From Punctularia strigosozonata HHB-11173 SS5 (Eukaryota; Basidiomycota; Agaricomycetes; Corticiales; Punctulariaceae), in assembly GCF_000264995.1 (NCBI RefSeq), contig NW_006767437.1, positions 1,891,841 to 1,955,840 of the forward strand: a stretch of DNA of 64,000 bases, written 5' to 3'. The notes beneath the pieces were generated by a model. It saw only the letters and a list, made by a program, of their open reading frames with translations, was not told where the DNA came from and made no database searches. Positions 25,101 to 32,115 of this stretch are shown one piece after another. The translations under genes and the position numbers were made by a program. Every line of letters begins with the position of its first letter. Position 1 is the first letter of the stretch.

Positions 25101-25308
25101 TCTCGAGGCCGCGATTAACTGCTGATGGAACATCTTCAAGCTCTTTGAGCCAATCTTGATCGACCGCGAATTCGTTGAACTTGTAATGCACATCGGCAAC
25201 AGGGATATTGTCGGGAAGATTTTTTGAACTGATCAGGAGCCGAAGGTATGCCAGCTTTTCGAGCACGCTGTCTGAGAGCTCGTCGGCTTGGAGAGGAGGT
25301 TCTGTCAT
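1110..25308 (-). CDS. hAT family transposase, seven exons, split by a 20.8 kb intron
   Basis: Exons read 25308-23926, 23873-23694, 23644-23423, 23372-23057, 2260-1872, 1821-1660 and 1601-1110, giving about 1,047 codons with every splice phase matching. Exon 1 holds a BED-like zinc finger (C..C, later H....C, near residues 285-315) and the ISFDGGTSRKKSGYTVH stretch of the catalytic core. Exon 4 ends in FFLDP and exon 5 opens with YRGAAIF; the split codon across the junction makes Arg, restoring the block common in basidiomycete hAT proteins. Exon 6 carries the dimerisation motif (FSVVPNSMADERTMS, later QIRQWH). The tail is Ser/Asp-rich. An in-frame TGA sits at 23546-23548 where related proteins have Arg (a C-to-T change of CGA). 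The start is the Met at 25308; the frame is open upstream. Intron 4 (2261-23056) contains the inner element, so normal expression is doubtful. Confidence 0.92.
2385..2560. repeat. TGTACA-rich tandem array, left subterminal region
   Basis: Alternating units of about 21 bases (CCCTGTACATGGCCCATAGTG) and about 34 bases (CCCTGTACACGGCACATCAT followed by AACAGTCAACAGTG). Further TGTACA words lie at 2298, 2370 and 2606. A looser set is found at the other end (22680-22998), so these look like subterminal repeats of the inserted element. Confidence 0.85.
2650..3842 (-). CDS. Possible repeat protein with 23-residue units
   Basis: I do not recognise a family. A first exon could start at 3842 (MAVGEGDMIPEEIAARADQ) and splice through a GTGAGT donor near 3590 into a Ser-rich stretch that joins the repeat array. 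The array encodes about eleven 23-residue units of the type AASGNDVDDSDA + VSLASSQLN (69 bases). Unit length varies by a few bases, so the repeat frame is not open throughout. The coding status is therefore doubtful; the DNA repeat itself is certain. Confidence 0.3.
2706..3474. repeat. 69-base minisatellite, about 11 copies
   Basis: Each unit contains TTGAGCTGCGACGAGGCGAG, a GTCGTCGACGTCG core and GGAGGCCGCGGGC. Units differ by scattered substitutions and small length changes; two unit types alternate, one with the AAAAGG(T/C)GTTGTAG block. GC-rich and very CpG-rich compared with the flanks. Confidence 0.95.
3850..4190. other. AT-richer spacer without a supported gene
   Basis: Lies between two GC-rich repeat arrays. 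No open frame of note and no repeat seen. Confidence 0.5.
4190..4765. repeat. GGC-triplet-rich degenerate tandem array
   Basis: Repeats built from GGCGGCGGCTGGGA, CGATATGTGCAAGCGGCGAC and ACGGCGGCGG in units of about 40-60 bases, with one longer block (about 4470-4590) recurring almost unchanged at 4600-4710. Frames stay open on both strands, as expected for a CGG-rich repeat, so the apparent peptides are not taken as genes. Confidence 0.9.
4863..8179 (-). CDS. Agaricomycete hypothetical protein, W-rich with Ser-rich middle (cargo-like)
   Basis: Multi-exon gene, start taken at MSSTPGTSD (8179). N-terminal block with WASPEDELFLESWKAGFWAA and FERYWKERT; a splice at about 7772/7713 joins VKRQK to QLRYWLDNKCRATVDCV. 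Next comes an ERVIRLHK..IQILPSL block, then GFVSFRMLGGPTPGANG, a short W-rich exon (FEDWWPLYEANIYTPFVQFL), a low-complexity Ser/Ala/Thr region (about 6310-6590) and acidic runs. The C-terminal block is RFPTVAERPEEIGAWIRRG, then WYRKLQPGWR, then AKSGFFLLIQALSWG. A last small exon (4974-4863) adds a basic tail (SVKKGNTKPSFAKTKGG). This order matches, from memory, a large family of agaricomycete proteins of unknown function. The role here is unknown; its place beside a KDZ transposase suggests cargo of that element. Exon borders are by eye. Confidence 0.75.
8348..9201 (+). CDS. Protein with C-terminal RNase H1 N-domain-like (viroplasmin) module
   Basis: Four exons: 8348-8380, 8431-8482, 8535-9036 and 9090-9201, all with GT..AG ends and matching phases. 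It starts MSQANLRSGTP. The middle is Ser/Pro-rich with scattered Cys/His pairs (KICICPCH, CRHICPAC). The C-terminus reads GPFYVVTNGAAVGIF, then after the last intron an alpha-helical stretch (FQNAYKAWHDAL) and a final ISVIR. FYVV-x2-G-x3-GIF followed by a helix and a short basic strand is the pattern of the RNase H1 N-terminal/caulimovirus viroplasmin fold, which binds RNA:DNA hybrid or duplex. No RNase H catalytic domain follows. It is convergent with the next gene, 162 bases apart, which ends in the same module. Confidence 0.75.
9364..11620 (-). CDS. Long Ser/Pro-rich protein with C-terminal RNase H1 N-domain-like module
   Basis: Start taken at MYQYQDLPPGNREALLAAL (11620); two short 5' exons splice into a long exon (about 11352-9545) and a last exon (9493-9364). 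The body is disordered (Ser, Pro, Thr), with a CxxC pair (HVCASCGG), three Pro-Gly-Arg repeats of the RPGPFPDRPREVRHAGG type, and EIAERFGIRPF. The C-terminus GTFYVVTVGHKVGVWADW is joined by splicing to a segment with VLGCPSNVIRSYRTF and then AHKAFLHALQERKVRVV, completing an RNase H1 N-terminal-like (viroplasmin) module. Proteins with this tail are common and unannotated in agaricomycetes (from memory). No enzyme domain is visible. It is likely cargo of the KDZ-type element together with its convergent neighbour. Confidence 0.8.
11621..13738. other. Inner element, no supported gene
   Basis: Only short overlapping frames. A 75-codon minus frame (13597-13370, rich in Arg/Gly/Pro near its end) is the longest coherent piece and is not recognised. 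The pyrimidine-rich and CACGTG-like stretches around 12200-12260 are unremarkable. Confidence 0.4.
13739..15583. repeat. Large inverted repeat around the assembly gap
   Basis: Bases 13739-14193 are the reverse complement of 15150-15583. By eye there are very few substitutions and one 21-base block (near 13762-13782) present only in the left arm. The left arm continues inward to 14260; its mirror would lie inside the N run. Spacing and near-identity fit a palindromic insertion (for example a small DNA element with long terminal inverted repeats) or an assembly foldback around the gap. Confidence 0.9.
14261..15149. other. Assembly gap, 889 Ns
   Basis: A run of N between the arms of the inverted repeat. 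Apparent long open frames across it are artefacts. Confidence 1.
15584..16118. other. Spacer upstream of the KDZ transposase
   Basis: No supported gene. It contains the likely promoter, with a C/T-rich tract at about 16060-16085 shortly before the transposase ATG, as is common in fungal promoters. Confidence 0.45.
16119..19938 (+). CDS. KDZ (Kyakuja-Dileera-Zisupton) superfamily transposase
   Basis: About nine exons; the first five can be read as 16119-16394, 16456-16701, 16755-17117, 17167-17354 and 17405-17564, with matching phases. Domains in order: a basic N-terminus (MKRKRNGKN); a CxC-type zinc cluster (C..C...C..C, then HENLPFHRLE); the block YFEDSSLDSLGY; the FCGC / FPATSTEPQT region; RQWRHLKMLKRAGRGN; and a RNase H-like catalytic core with candidate acidic residues in FIAIDACFKLK, ASYDIACSW and ETIEQLWAHL. 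The C-terminal half is helical, ending in an acidic tail (EEGAEGEIEEDLEEE). No stop or frameshift was noticed, so the gene may be intact. It should act in the nucleus, moving DNA flanked by its terminal repeats. It lies on the strand opposite to the hAT transposase that surrounds it. Confidence 0.94.
19939..20200. other. 3' flank of the KDZ gene
   Basis: Starts with the likely transposase 3' untranslated region. No gene supported. It leads into the tandem modules described next. Confidence 0.4.
20200..21420 (+). repeat. Diverged tandem modules of about 230-300 bases with intron-like segments
   Basis: Five related modules, anchored at about 20268, 20556, 20797, 21028 and 21330. Each has an AGYGCYAGCAG end, a GTGCGTG- or GTGTGTA-like donor, about 50 bases on a GCTGACG- or TTGACA-like branch motif, and an acceptor such as GTAG, ATAG or ACAG. 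Between modules a second donor/acceptor pair occurs (GTGAGTA at 20438 and 20704; acceptors GGGTAG and GGGCAG). The pieces between these sites are partly open but do not read as one protein, so this could be a decayed repetitive gene, a spliced non-coding RNA, or chance drift of a tandem repeat. Confidence 0.6.
21601..21880. repeat. 170-base direct repeat, two copies
   Basis: GGTTTGGTCG at 21601 and again at 21771 begins two similar stretches that share GGAGTCGTCGCTCC, a GTCTCGGTCCG core and TCCGATATG, then a CCGCAGT/CCACAGT block. About 80 percent alike by eye. Confidence 0.75.
22160..22412. repeat. 25-base minisatellite, about 10 copies
   Basis: Unit CGTCGTCCATCCACGTGGCG followed by CCACC, with few substitutions (CGTCATCC, GGTGCC). 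As 25 is not a multiple of 3, it leaves all frames open and creates false reading frames on both strands. Flanked on both sides by a related GC-rich segment (22085-22140 and 22415-22470). Confidence 0.97.
22670..22998. repeat. TGTAC-rich right subterminal region of the inner element
   Basis: Scattered words TGTACATGTACATG (22680), GTGTACACGGG (22756), TGTACACGG (22872), TTGTACACAG (22920) and CTGTACACA at the very end (22990). They mirror the TGTACA array at the left end. Likely transposase recognition repeats (inference). Confidence 0.65.
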
Positions 25309-26174
25309 GATGCAAGTGGATTGTAAACTGTCGTAGTACAATTTGCGAACAAAACATCTGCAACTACCCGTAACACGATATCTGCACGTCCTCACATCGG
25401 GCTTGTCGGACACCCGCCGCAGCGCCACAGCTGGTTCACAATTACACACATTTACCACCCTCTCTCAGGCCCCACGAGATTGACCGGTCAATCACAGGTG
25501 AATTACCTCGGTAGATCTGCACGGTCATTGACCCAGGTCAGACTTACGGTACACTACAGCCTGGGCACCATTAAGACCCTTGTAGTAGGCGTCAACGAAG
25601 CGACGAGAGCGATTGGCAAATCTGAAGCAAGTACAAAGATAGGCAACATGACTTCGACATGTTGGAATTTGCACGGACGTGGGTCAATTGAGGACGACGA
25701 GTGGGTACGCTTGAGTGTTTTCCTTCGCAGTGATGGGTTAACTGGGATATGCTGCTGACAGCGTAAGTGGCCAGTAGTCAGATGCAAGCAGTTTGCCACG
25801 TACATTCTCTTTGTCCTCCTCTGCGCTGTCAACTTCATTGTGCCTGCCAGGTCATGCATAGCGGCCAAGATTGAATTTGCGCCAACGACCTTTCTTGTAC
25901 GGCATAGCGGCCGGATGCTTGCACTAAGCTGATATCATGCCTGAGGAACTACGGCGACGGCCATAGCTTAATGACAGTGGTACGAAAGAAAGATGTTGAG
26001 ATGCCCGCACGCGCACTGAAGGCAGTACATGGCGATTGGCTCCCCTCTCCTCTCGAAGATCTTACACAAGAATTTTCCCTATAGCTCTATGACTACCGTG
26101 TCGTACACATCTCTTTAATATCAGCATCCCTTCGAGCGAAAGCTTTTCTGTCAGAGCAAGAAACGACTTTGCGC
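25309..26174. other. hAT right subterminal region, no gene
   Basis: Lies between the transposase start and the right inverted end. It contains the presumed hAT promoter (T/C-rich stretches just upstream of 25308) and ATTTAC/TTACC words like those of the left end. No supported open frame. Confidence 0.5.
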
Positions 26175-26223
26175 GCGTATTACGTCTTTTGTCACGCACA
26201 GCCGCGTGCGAGGGGTTCAACGC
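26175..26223 (-). repeat. hAT right terminal inverted repeat
   Basis: Reverse complement of 505-553, 48 of 49 bases identical. It lies about 190 bases upstream of the eIF1A start codon, so the hAT element ends in or at the promoter region of that gene. Confidence 0.85.
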
Positions 26224-26410
26224 GTATGCGGCCTACCTTAGAAGTACGAGGTCACGTTATCGACGCTATATCTTAGAGTCAGAGCCTTTTGCGGCACCGG
26301 GGCTGTCCATCGCTGACTTGCACTTGCCCTCCGACCACTACCACTTCACGCCGTCGCCTTTCGACGACTTGCGACACCGGGGTCACAAGAGACTTTGATC
26401 TCCACTCGAT

Positions 26411-27088
26411 ATGCCGAAGGTTCGTAGGGCGTCCATACAACGTCACCCACCTGGCATGAAGTCGATCTAAATGATCTGATCTTCACTGGATGCGCTCTTT
26501 ACTCATGGTCTTGCCCGTTTCTCCATAGAATAAAGGAAAGGGTGGAAAGAATCGGAGAAGGGGAAAGAACGAAAACGACGATGACAAGCGTGAACTCGTT
26601 TTCAGGGAGGATGGCCAGGAGTACGCTCAGGTCACCAAGATGTTGGGCAACGGTCGGCTGGAGGCCGTCTGCTTTGACGGAGAGAAGCGGTTAGCGCACA
26701 TCCGTGGCAAGATGCGCAAGAAGGTATACCGTTCTCTTGCCGTGCTCCGCTGCTATGGCTAAGTTTTGCCGGTCTGTGATTTAGGTTTGGATTAACCAAG
26801 GAGATATTATCCTACTCTCGCTCCGAGACTTCCAGGATGACAAGGCGGACGTCATCGTTAAATACACCGCGGATGAGGCGCGGAGCTGTAAGTACATCAC
26901 GACTCGTTCTGCCCATCTTTTAAGCGCTCGCGCAGCCCCCTTACTGATGGTCTGATGTCGCAGTGAAAGCTTACGGCGAGCTGCCCGAAAACGCCAAGAT
27001 CAACGAGACCGACACCTTCGGAGACGAGGAGGGCGAGTGCACATTCGAGTTCGGCGACGAAGGCGAAGTCGACATCGACGACATCTGA
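26411..27088 (+). CDS. TIF11: Translation initiation factor eIF1A
   Basis: Four exons. A tiny first exon (MPK) is followed by exons starting [27 protein letters not shown] and [15 protein letters not shown]. The product is about 145 residues, the usual length. It has the basic N-terminal tail, the OB-fold ([20 protein letters not shown], then [12 protein letters not shown]) and the acidic C-terminal tail ending in DIDDI. eIF1A binds the A site of the 40S subunit with eIF1 and promotes scanning and start-codon selection in the cytosol. The very short first exon and intron positions are typical of basidiomycetes. The hAT end lies about 190 bases upstream, so promoter elements must fit in that interval or use transposon DNA. 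Confidence 0.98.
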
Positions 27089-27438
27089 TTACGCACCATC
27101 CTCCCGTTTCACGCACTTCGTTGGTATTTTCGGCCTCATTTATCTGCTTTTCGAATGTTTTTGTATGTCACTACACGCATCGCGCACTGTTTCATGTCAT
27201 GATCTGTACACGCATCGCTGTATTTCCCATTTGTACACCACTTCGTATGAGAGGTTATATGAACGGGATTCTAAAGCACGCCGTTAATGATTTGAGATAG
27301 CAGGGGGAAGAGGACAGAAATAGCTCACACATGGGGTCAGAAATTTTTGGGAGAGGAAGTCTAAGCTCTGGTGGAAGCTGAACAACGAGTAGATGGGTCC
27401 AATGTCATTCGTCCGCCGTATGTGTGCGAGCCGATGCA
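27089..27438. other. Convergent intergenic region
   Basis: Shared 3' flank of eIF1A and the minus-strand gene. No gene or clear repeat. Confidence 0.5.
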
Positions 27439-28322
27439 TCACACAGACATTATGCGTAGCGTCTTCATGTCGGGTACACACCCCTTCTCTTCTCGAAGGT
27501 ACTGCACGATATCCATAGCGCCTTCTTTGACCGCTATCCTTAACATCTCCACGTTGCACTTTAGACGATCTTCGAGCCTTGGTCGTTTACTGGACGATCG
27601 CACCACCTCTCGTTCGCCCCGCTTTCTCTTCCTTGCCTGGGACGTGGGTGGATTGTCCGTTACAACGGACGATCCGCTGCGCTCGACAAGCATCTTCACC
27701 AGGTCAAGGTCCTTGCGCTTGATGGCGACGAGAACGGCCAAGCCGTCCTTCCACGAAGGATCGGCACCGTTCTCCAACAGGAACGAGATCAGGGGTCTGA
27801 AACCCGCATGGACCGCCATTGTCAGCGCGAAGCCTTGATGTGCATTGGTGTTCGGTCGAGGTATTCGATCGTGGTTAAATAGATAGTGCAGTAGGGGTAG
27901 GGGTTCATCTCTGACAGTCCAAGGTCCGTCTTTTCGGGGTGATAGCTCGCGGAACAGCCGCTGAGGAAGGTCCGGAGCGTACAGTGGGATAACGGGGCAT
28001 GTGCCATCTCGTAGTATTGCTTCGAGCACGTCCCGGGTGCACAATGGATAGCGCAGGGCGAGCGTGATGATTCCTCGGGTTCTTGTGGCAGGCGTGCGGG
28101 TCGTGTAGTACTTGCCGATAAGGTACTGGGCCCTCACCGAAAGGGGAGCGACTTGGAAGACCCGTCGGATGTGTTGCGACGTATAGGGGAGCCATTCGGA
28201 CAACGCATGGTACTGAACTTCGTAGAGCAACTGGGTAGTCACAATGAGCCATCGCGATTGACTTTGAGTGAGTTTACGGATACCTCTACTGGGAGTGTGT
28301 CAAGGGAGAGCCTGGTGGTCAT
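27439..28322 (-). CDS. F-box-like/ankyrin-like protein
   Basis: A first exon starting MTTRLSLDTLPVE (28322) splices through GTATCC..CCCAG to LLYEVQYHALSEWLPYTS; together LPVELLYEV is the opening of a minimal F-box-like helix. A middle region with LPQRLFRELSPRKDG is followed by ankyrin-like pieces: HAGFRPLISFLLENGADPSW, then VAIKRKDLDLVKMLVERSG, then a Lys/Arg-rich insert, then AVKEGAMDIVQYL. About 280 residues. F-box plus ankyrin proteins usually act as substrate adaptors; here that is inference. It is divergent from the macro-domain gene, with about 103 bases between start codons. Confidence 0.75.
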
Positions 28323-28425
28323 GAAAGATCTTGCATGGCTTTTACACTCATCCGTGCACCGCAAGTGATCCGCGAATGACGCACTCAGACGACCCATCGC
28401 TTACACTCTACGATCACATTTGCTT
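28323..28425. promoter_or_regulatory. Short divergent promoter region
   Basis: Only about 100 bases separate the start codons of the ankyrin-like (minus) and macro-domain (plus) genes, so the two must share or overlap promoter DNA. No specific site is recognised. Confidence 0.5.
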
Positions 28426-29542
28426 ATGGCGGAGTCAGAGCAAGAGGATATGTACTGCCGTCTGAATCAGGTCCCGACTTTGAAGGAGCTCTATAAATCT
28501 GCTATTTTGAAAGCCGTGGCTCAGCCGCGATATCCAGCGAACGCGGCCCTTCTGGACAGGGTTTCTCTATGGTCAGTCAACGCGACGTTCGTACATGCAT
28601 GTATAAGACGACTCGTTTCCTAGGCAGGGAGACATCACGGACCTCGAGGTTGATTCCATAGTGAACGCCGCCAACAAGAGCCTCCTCGGCGGAGGCGGAG
28701 GTTCGTAACATACGTCCCGGGGTCAGATTACCACCGTGCTGATGTCCCTCTGCGCCGTGATCCAGTGGATGGCGCTATCCACGCTGCTGCTGGCCGAGAG
28801 CTCCTTGCAGAATGTATGTGCCTACTTCGCGGTCTCGCTCACCCGTGTTCATCACCAATCCCCAGGCCGCACTCTGAACGGTTGTGAGACCGGAGACGCA
28901 AAGATTACGAAGGGTATTCTTGCCCTAGCATCGCTGCATATATTGCATTGACCCCGTATCCTCTCAGGTTACAAGCTGCCAAGGTATGCAGCATAATCCA
29001 GACGGTGGCACCCTCTATAGCTCATCCGATATGTTGCAGCAAGCACGTCATCCATACTGTCGGGCCGGTGTACTCGTCCTCGAACGTGGAAACAAAGGCA
29101 TCGCAACTAGCCTCCTGCTACCGCCGCAGTCTCGAGTTGGCCACGGAAAACTCCCTTCGACACATTGTGAGCGTTTCGCGGTATTTCGCGACGCTGGTCT
29201 TTCAACATTGCCCAGGCATTTCCCTCCATCTCCACGGGCATATACGGATATCCAATCAAAGACGCCACCCATATCGCCTTGACCGAAGTTAGAAAGTTCT
29301 TGGACAACGAGCAAGCGGCGAATATAGTCAGCGTGCTTTCTTCCCATCTGGGTACGAACCTACTAAACCTCCCACTCATTAGCTCGAGCGTGTGATCTTC
29401 GTCGTCTGGAGCGACAAGGACAAAGAGGTCTACGAGTCAGTACTCATACCGACACGCTATGAACACTAGAGGTTACTGACAAGGTCGCAGGCATCTTCTT
29501 CCAGATTATTTCCCGGACAACGATGCCTCCAAATCCATATAG
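28426..29542 (+). CDS. Macro-domain protein (ADP-ribose hydrolase/O-acetyl-ADP-ribose deacetylase type)
   Basis: About eight exons. The N-terminus [19 protein letters not shown] is followed by the macro domain: [20 protein letters not shown], then [67 protein letters not shown] and a C-terminal [16 protein letters not shown]. The VNAAN, GGGGVDGAIH and STGIYGYP loops that hold ADP-ribose are all present, as in active bacterial and MacroD-like enzymes. The likely reaction is removal of ADP-ribose from acidic side chains or hydrolysis of O-acetyl-ADP-ribose. About 210 residues. Splice sites are GT..AG throughout. Confidence 0.94.
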
Positions 29543-30210
29543 GGCATGCCGGTTCTGCCGTAGCAGCGAAAATAGCAGCATTGAATGTATATCAGTACGC
29601 GTCGAGTAACGGGTTAGAACACACGCTCCAAACGGAGAACAATGCGGAAGTTCACCACAATTACCCTTTTGACAACGCCTTCGCGAAAGAACCAGAATTC
29701 TGTCACTCGAGCCACTGTATCGAGGCTTCGATGAAAGGGATGGCTCGTTGATCCACGATAAATAGTCGTGCAATACATGAGGGAAGTGCGGCTAGTACTA
29801 CAAATTACACCAAACGCGAAAAAAAGATGGGTGATAGCGGCGTGTCCGGCAGGCTCTCAAGGGGGAGGGACAAAAATGGTGGCGATATTGCTCATAATGG
29901 GGAGAGAGGGAGTTTGTGGGGTTTCGAGAAGACGGCGATTGTGCGTTAAAGTATAGATGATGGACATGAGAGTGCAGAGGGATGTCATGACGGATTTGCA
30001 AATATGTGATAGATAGTGAAGAAAGTGTGAAGAAGGCAGGGATGCGTGGCGGGGAACGAAGGGACCGGGCAATTATAAGTGAACGTAGTATTCCGGTAGG
30101 TGCTGGTGTATGACGATGATTAGACGAGCAAGAAGGTAAAGGGGACGGATCCAGTATGATAGCGATATGCATCAAGACGGCTAGAGAGATGTAAGAAGGG
30201 GTGTCACGAA
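29543..30210. other. Intergenic, convergent genes
   Basis: Between the ends of the macro-domain and kinase genes. Only short frames; the stretch from 29870 is purine-rich on the plus strand. No supported feature. Confidence 0.5.
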
Positions 30211-32115
30211 CTAGGCGTGAATGCGCATCTCTGCAGGTAAGGGGGGAGGATGTCGCTGCAAGCCTTGGTTCAACGGCATCGGTACCGGCGTGCCAGCCAA
30301 TGACCGGTCGATGATGGTGGCCGTGGGTACCAACGTCTCCGACGCGGTGGCGGTCATGTCCCGCGCTGTCGTCGAATCCTGAGAATTGTGACGGGAATGG
30401 CCAGAGGAAGAGTGTCCTGCAGAGGGTGATCGGGAAGGTCGAGACTTCGCCGCGGTGATGGGCTCATTGTGCGGGTAGTATGACATCCGCTGCGTCGAGG
30501 TGAAGTCATAAACGGTGAACCTATCGACGGGATCAGCACTACCACCCAATGGCATGTGGGAGGGAGAGCGACTGACTGCTCCTCCATCTGACGGAGCTCC
30601 GGCTTCATCTTCTCAAGGTCTGGATTTGCCTTGCGTTTCGTGTGCGTCAAGGGCTTTTCAACCATCAGGAACTCGTCGAGCTCGTGTGTCACGTCAAAGT
30701 TCGGTTTCTTTTGCTGCAGAGGCGTGCGTGTGAGCGCGTTAATATAGGAACACAACCATCGACATATGGGGAAAACGCGTACATCAGGTGTGAAGGGAGG
30801 CGTCAGCGCCTTGTTGTTCACCTGATCCCAATCAATCGACCTGAACCATGGGTGTTGCTCGATGTCCGAAATGCCTTGGCCATGAGGCCTGCAACCTAGC
30901 CGTTTCTTCGGGTCGCGCTCGAGAAACTGGCGCCAGTCGAGGCCGAATTAGTACGGAAAACGTTACAAATGGCGGTGCATGCAGCCCACCTGCCGTAGCG
31001 CACTAGCGCCCTCTTGGCTGACCACGTTTGGCGGCGCATCCCGCCGCGAAACGCCGACCATACCCCCGTCCAAGATGGGAAATCGGATCGGATCACGGAG
31101 AATGGACGACTTCATTTTCTCCGCGGTGCGCCCGTCGAACGGGCGGCGTTGGAAGAGGAGCTCGTACGCCGTCACCCCGAGGCTCCACCAATCGACACAC
31201 CACGTGTAGCCCTTGCGCCCGCCGGCGAGCGCCCCGGTGGAGTCGACCACCTCGGGCGCCATATACGCCATGCTGCCCGCGACAGAGGTGTGCATGCGCT
31301 TCTCCGAGTAATGGATGGCGATGTTGAAGTCGGTAAAGTGCGCGTGGCCGGCGGCATCGAGCAGGATGTTGTCCGGCTTGATGTCTCTAGGAGCATGAAA
31401 CGATCGACAAGGAAAGCGGACGGGCCGTGAGTGCGAGGCGAGGGGCTGTACAAGGCGGGAACGTACCGGTGCATGATCCGTTGGCGGTGGAGGTATTCTA
31501 GGGCCTGTGACAGCTCCGCTACCCAGAATCGCACGACTTCCTCAGGAAACGGGCCTTTGCGCTCCAAGTGGACTAAAGTGTCGAACAATGAGAGATCAAG
31601 CCGTGAGTGCGGCGACGTGATGGGTGCGGACGTACAACGCAAATCACCACCGAGCATCAGATCAAGAACGAAGAAGCAATTCTCGTCGTCCTGAAATGCG
31701 TAGCGCATGTTCACGACGAACGGGTGGTCTATCTGGGGGAGGGCAGAGATACTCAGCGACGGGCACGACGGGTCACTGCACGGGGCCAACGCACCTCCTC
31801 GAGCAAGCGCCGCTCCTGGATGATGTTCGCGACGGCTTTTTGCCGTATACAGCGCGCTTTGTCGATGTACTTCAGTGCATATAGTTTCTTGGTCCGTTTG
31901 TGTTCGACGACACGGACCTAGATGAAGTCGTGAGCATCGCGAGGTAAGCACGATGTCATGGAGTAGGGCATGCAACACCGTGCAACACCACCTCAACCGT
32001 CTAGCGAGACACACACCTTGCCGAACGCCCCCCGTCCTACTGCCTTATGAAGGTCGAAATGGTAGAGGTTGACCTCGCCGTCGAAGTCGACTTGCCCAGA
32101 CATACAAGAGCCCAT
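30211..32115 (-). CDS. YANK/STK32-type AGC serine/threonine kinase
   Basis: Start MGSCMSGQVDFDGEV: Gly2 and Cys4 form a plausible N-myristoylation/palmitoylation signal, known for YANK kinases. The kinase domain holds the glycine loop VGRGAFGKV, then an HPFVVNMRYAFQDDENCFFV segment, GGDLR, HRDIKPDNIL across a splice, and FTDFNIA. DFN in place of DFG is the hallmark of the YANK family. Next come SVAGSMAYMAPEV, CVDWWSLGVTAYELL and FLERDPKKRLG. A hydrophobic-motif-like tail (FDVTHELDEFLM) and a Ser-rich disordered C-terminus ending PAEMRIHA follow. At least seven introns. It probably acts at the membrane in signalling; the substrate is unknown. Confidence 0.94.

Larger units (their letters stand above)
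505..26223 (-). mobile_element. hAT-superfamily DNA transposon containing a 20.7 kb insertion
   Basis: The outer frame of the nest. Its transposase is on the minus strand (1110-25308). Inverted 49-base ends lie at 505-553 and 26175-26223, with a single T/C mismatch. The left end touches a Gypsy-like LTR, so the true outermost hAT bases and the 8-base target duplication usual for hAT elements cannot be read on that side, and the right terminus may extend a few bases beyond 26223. Without the inner insertion the element would be about 5 kb, normal for a hAT. The two ends are nearly identical, so the element is probably not very old, although its gene now has one in-frame stop. Confidence 0.85.
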
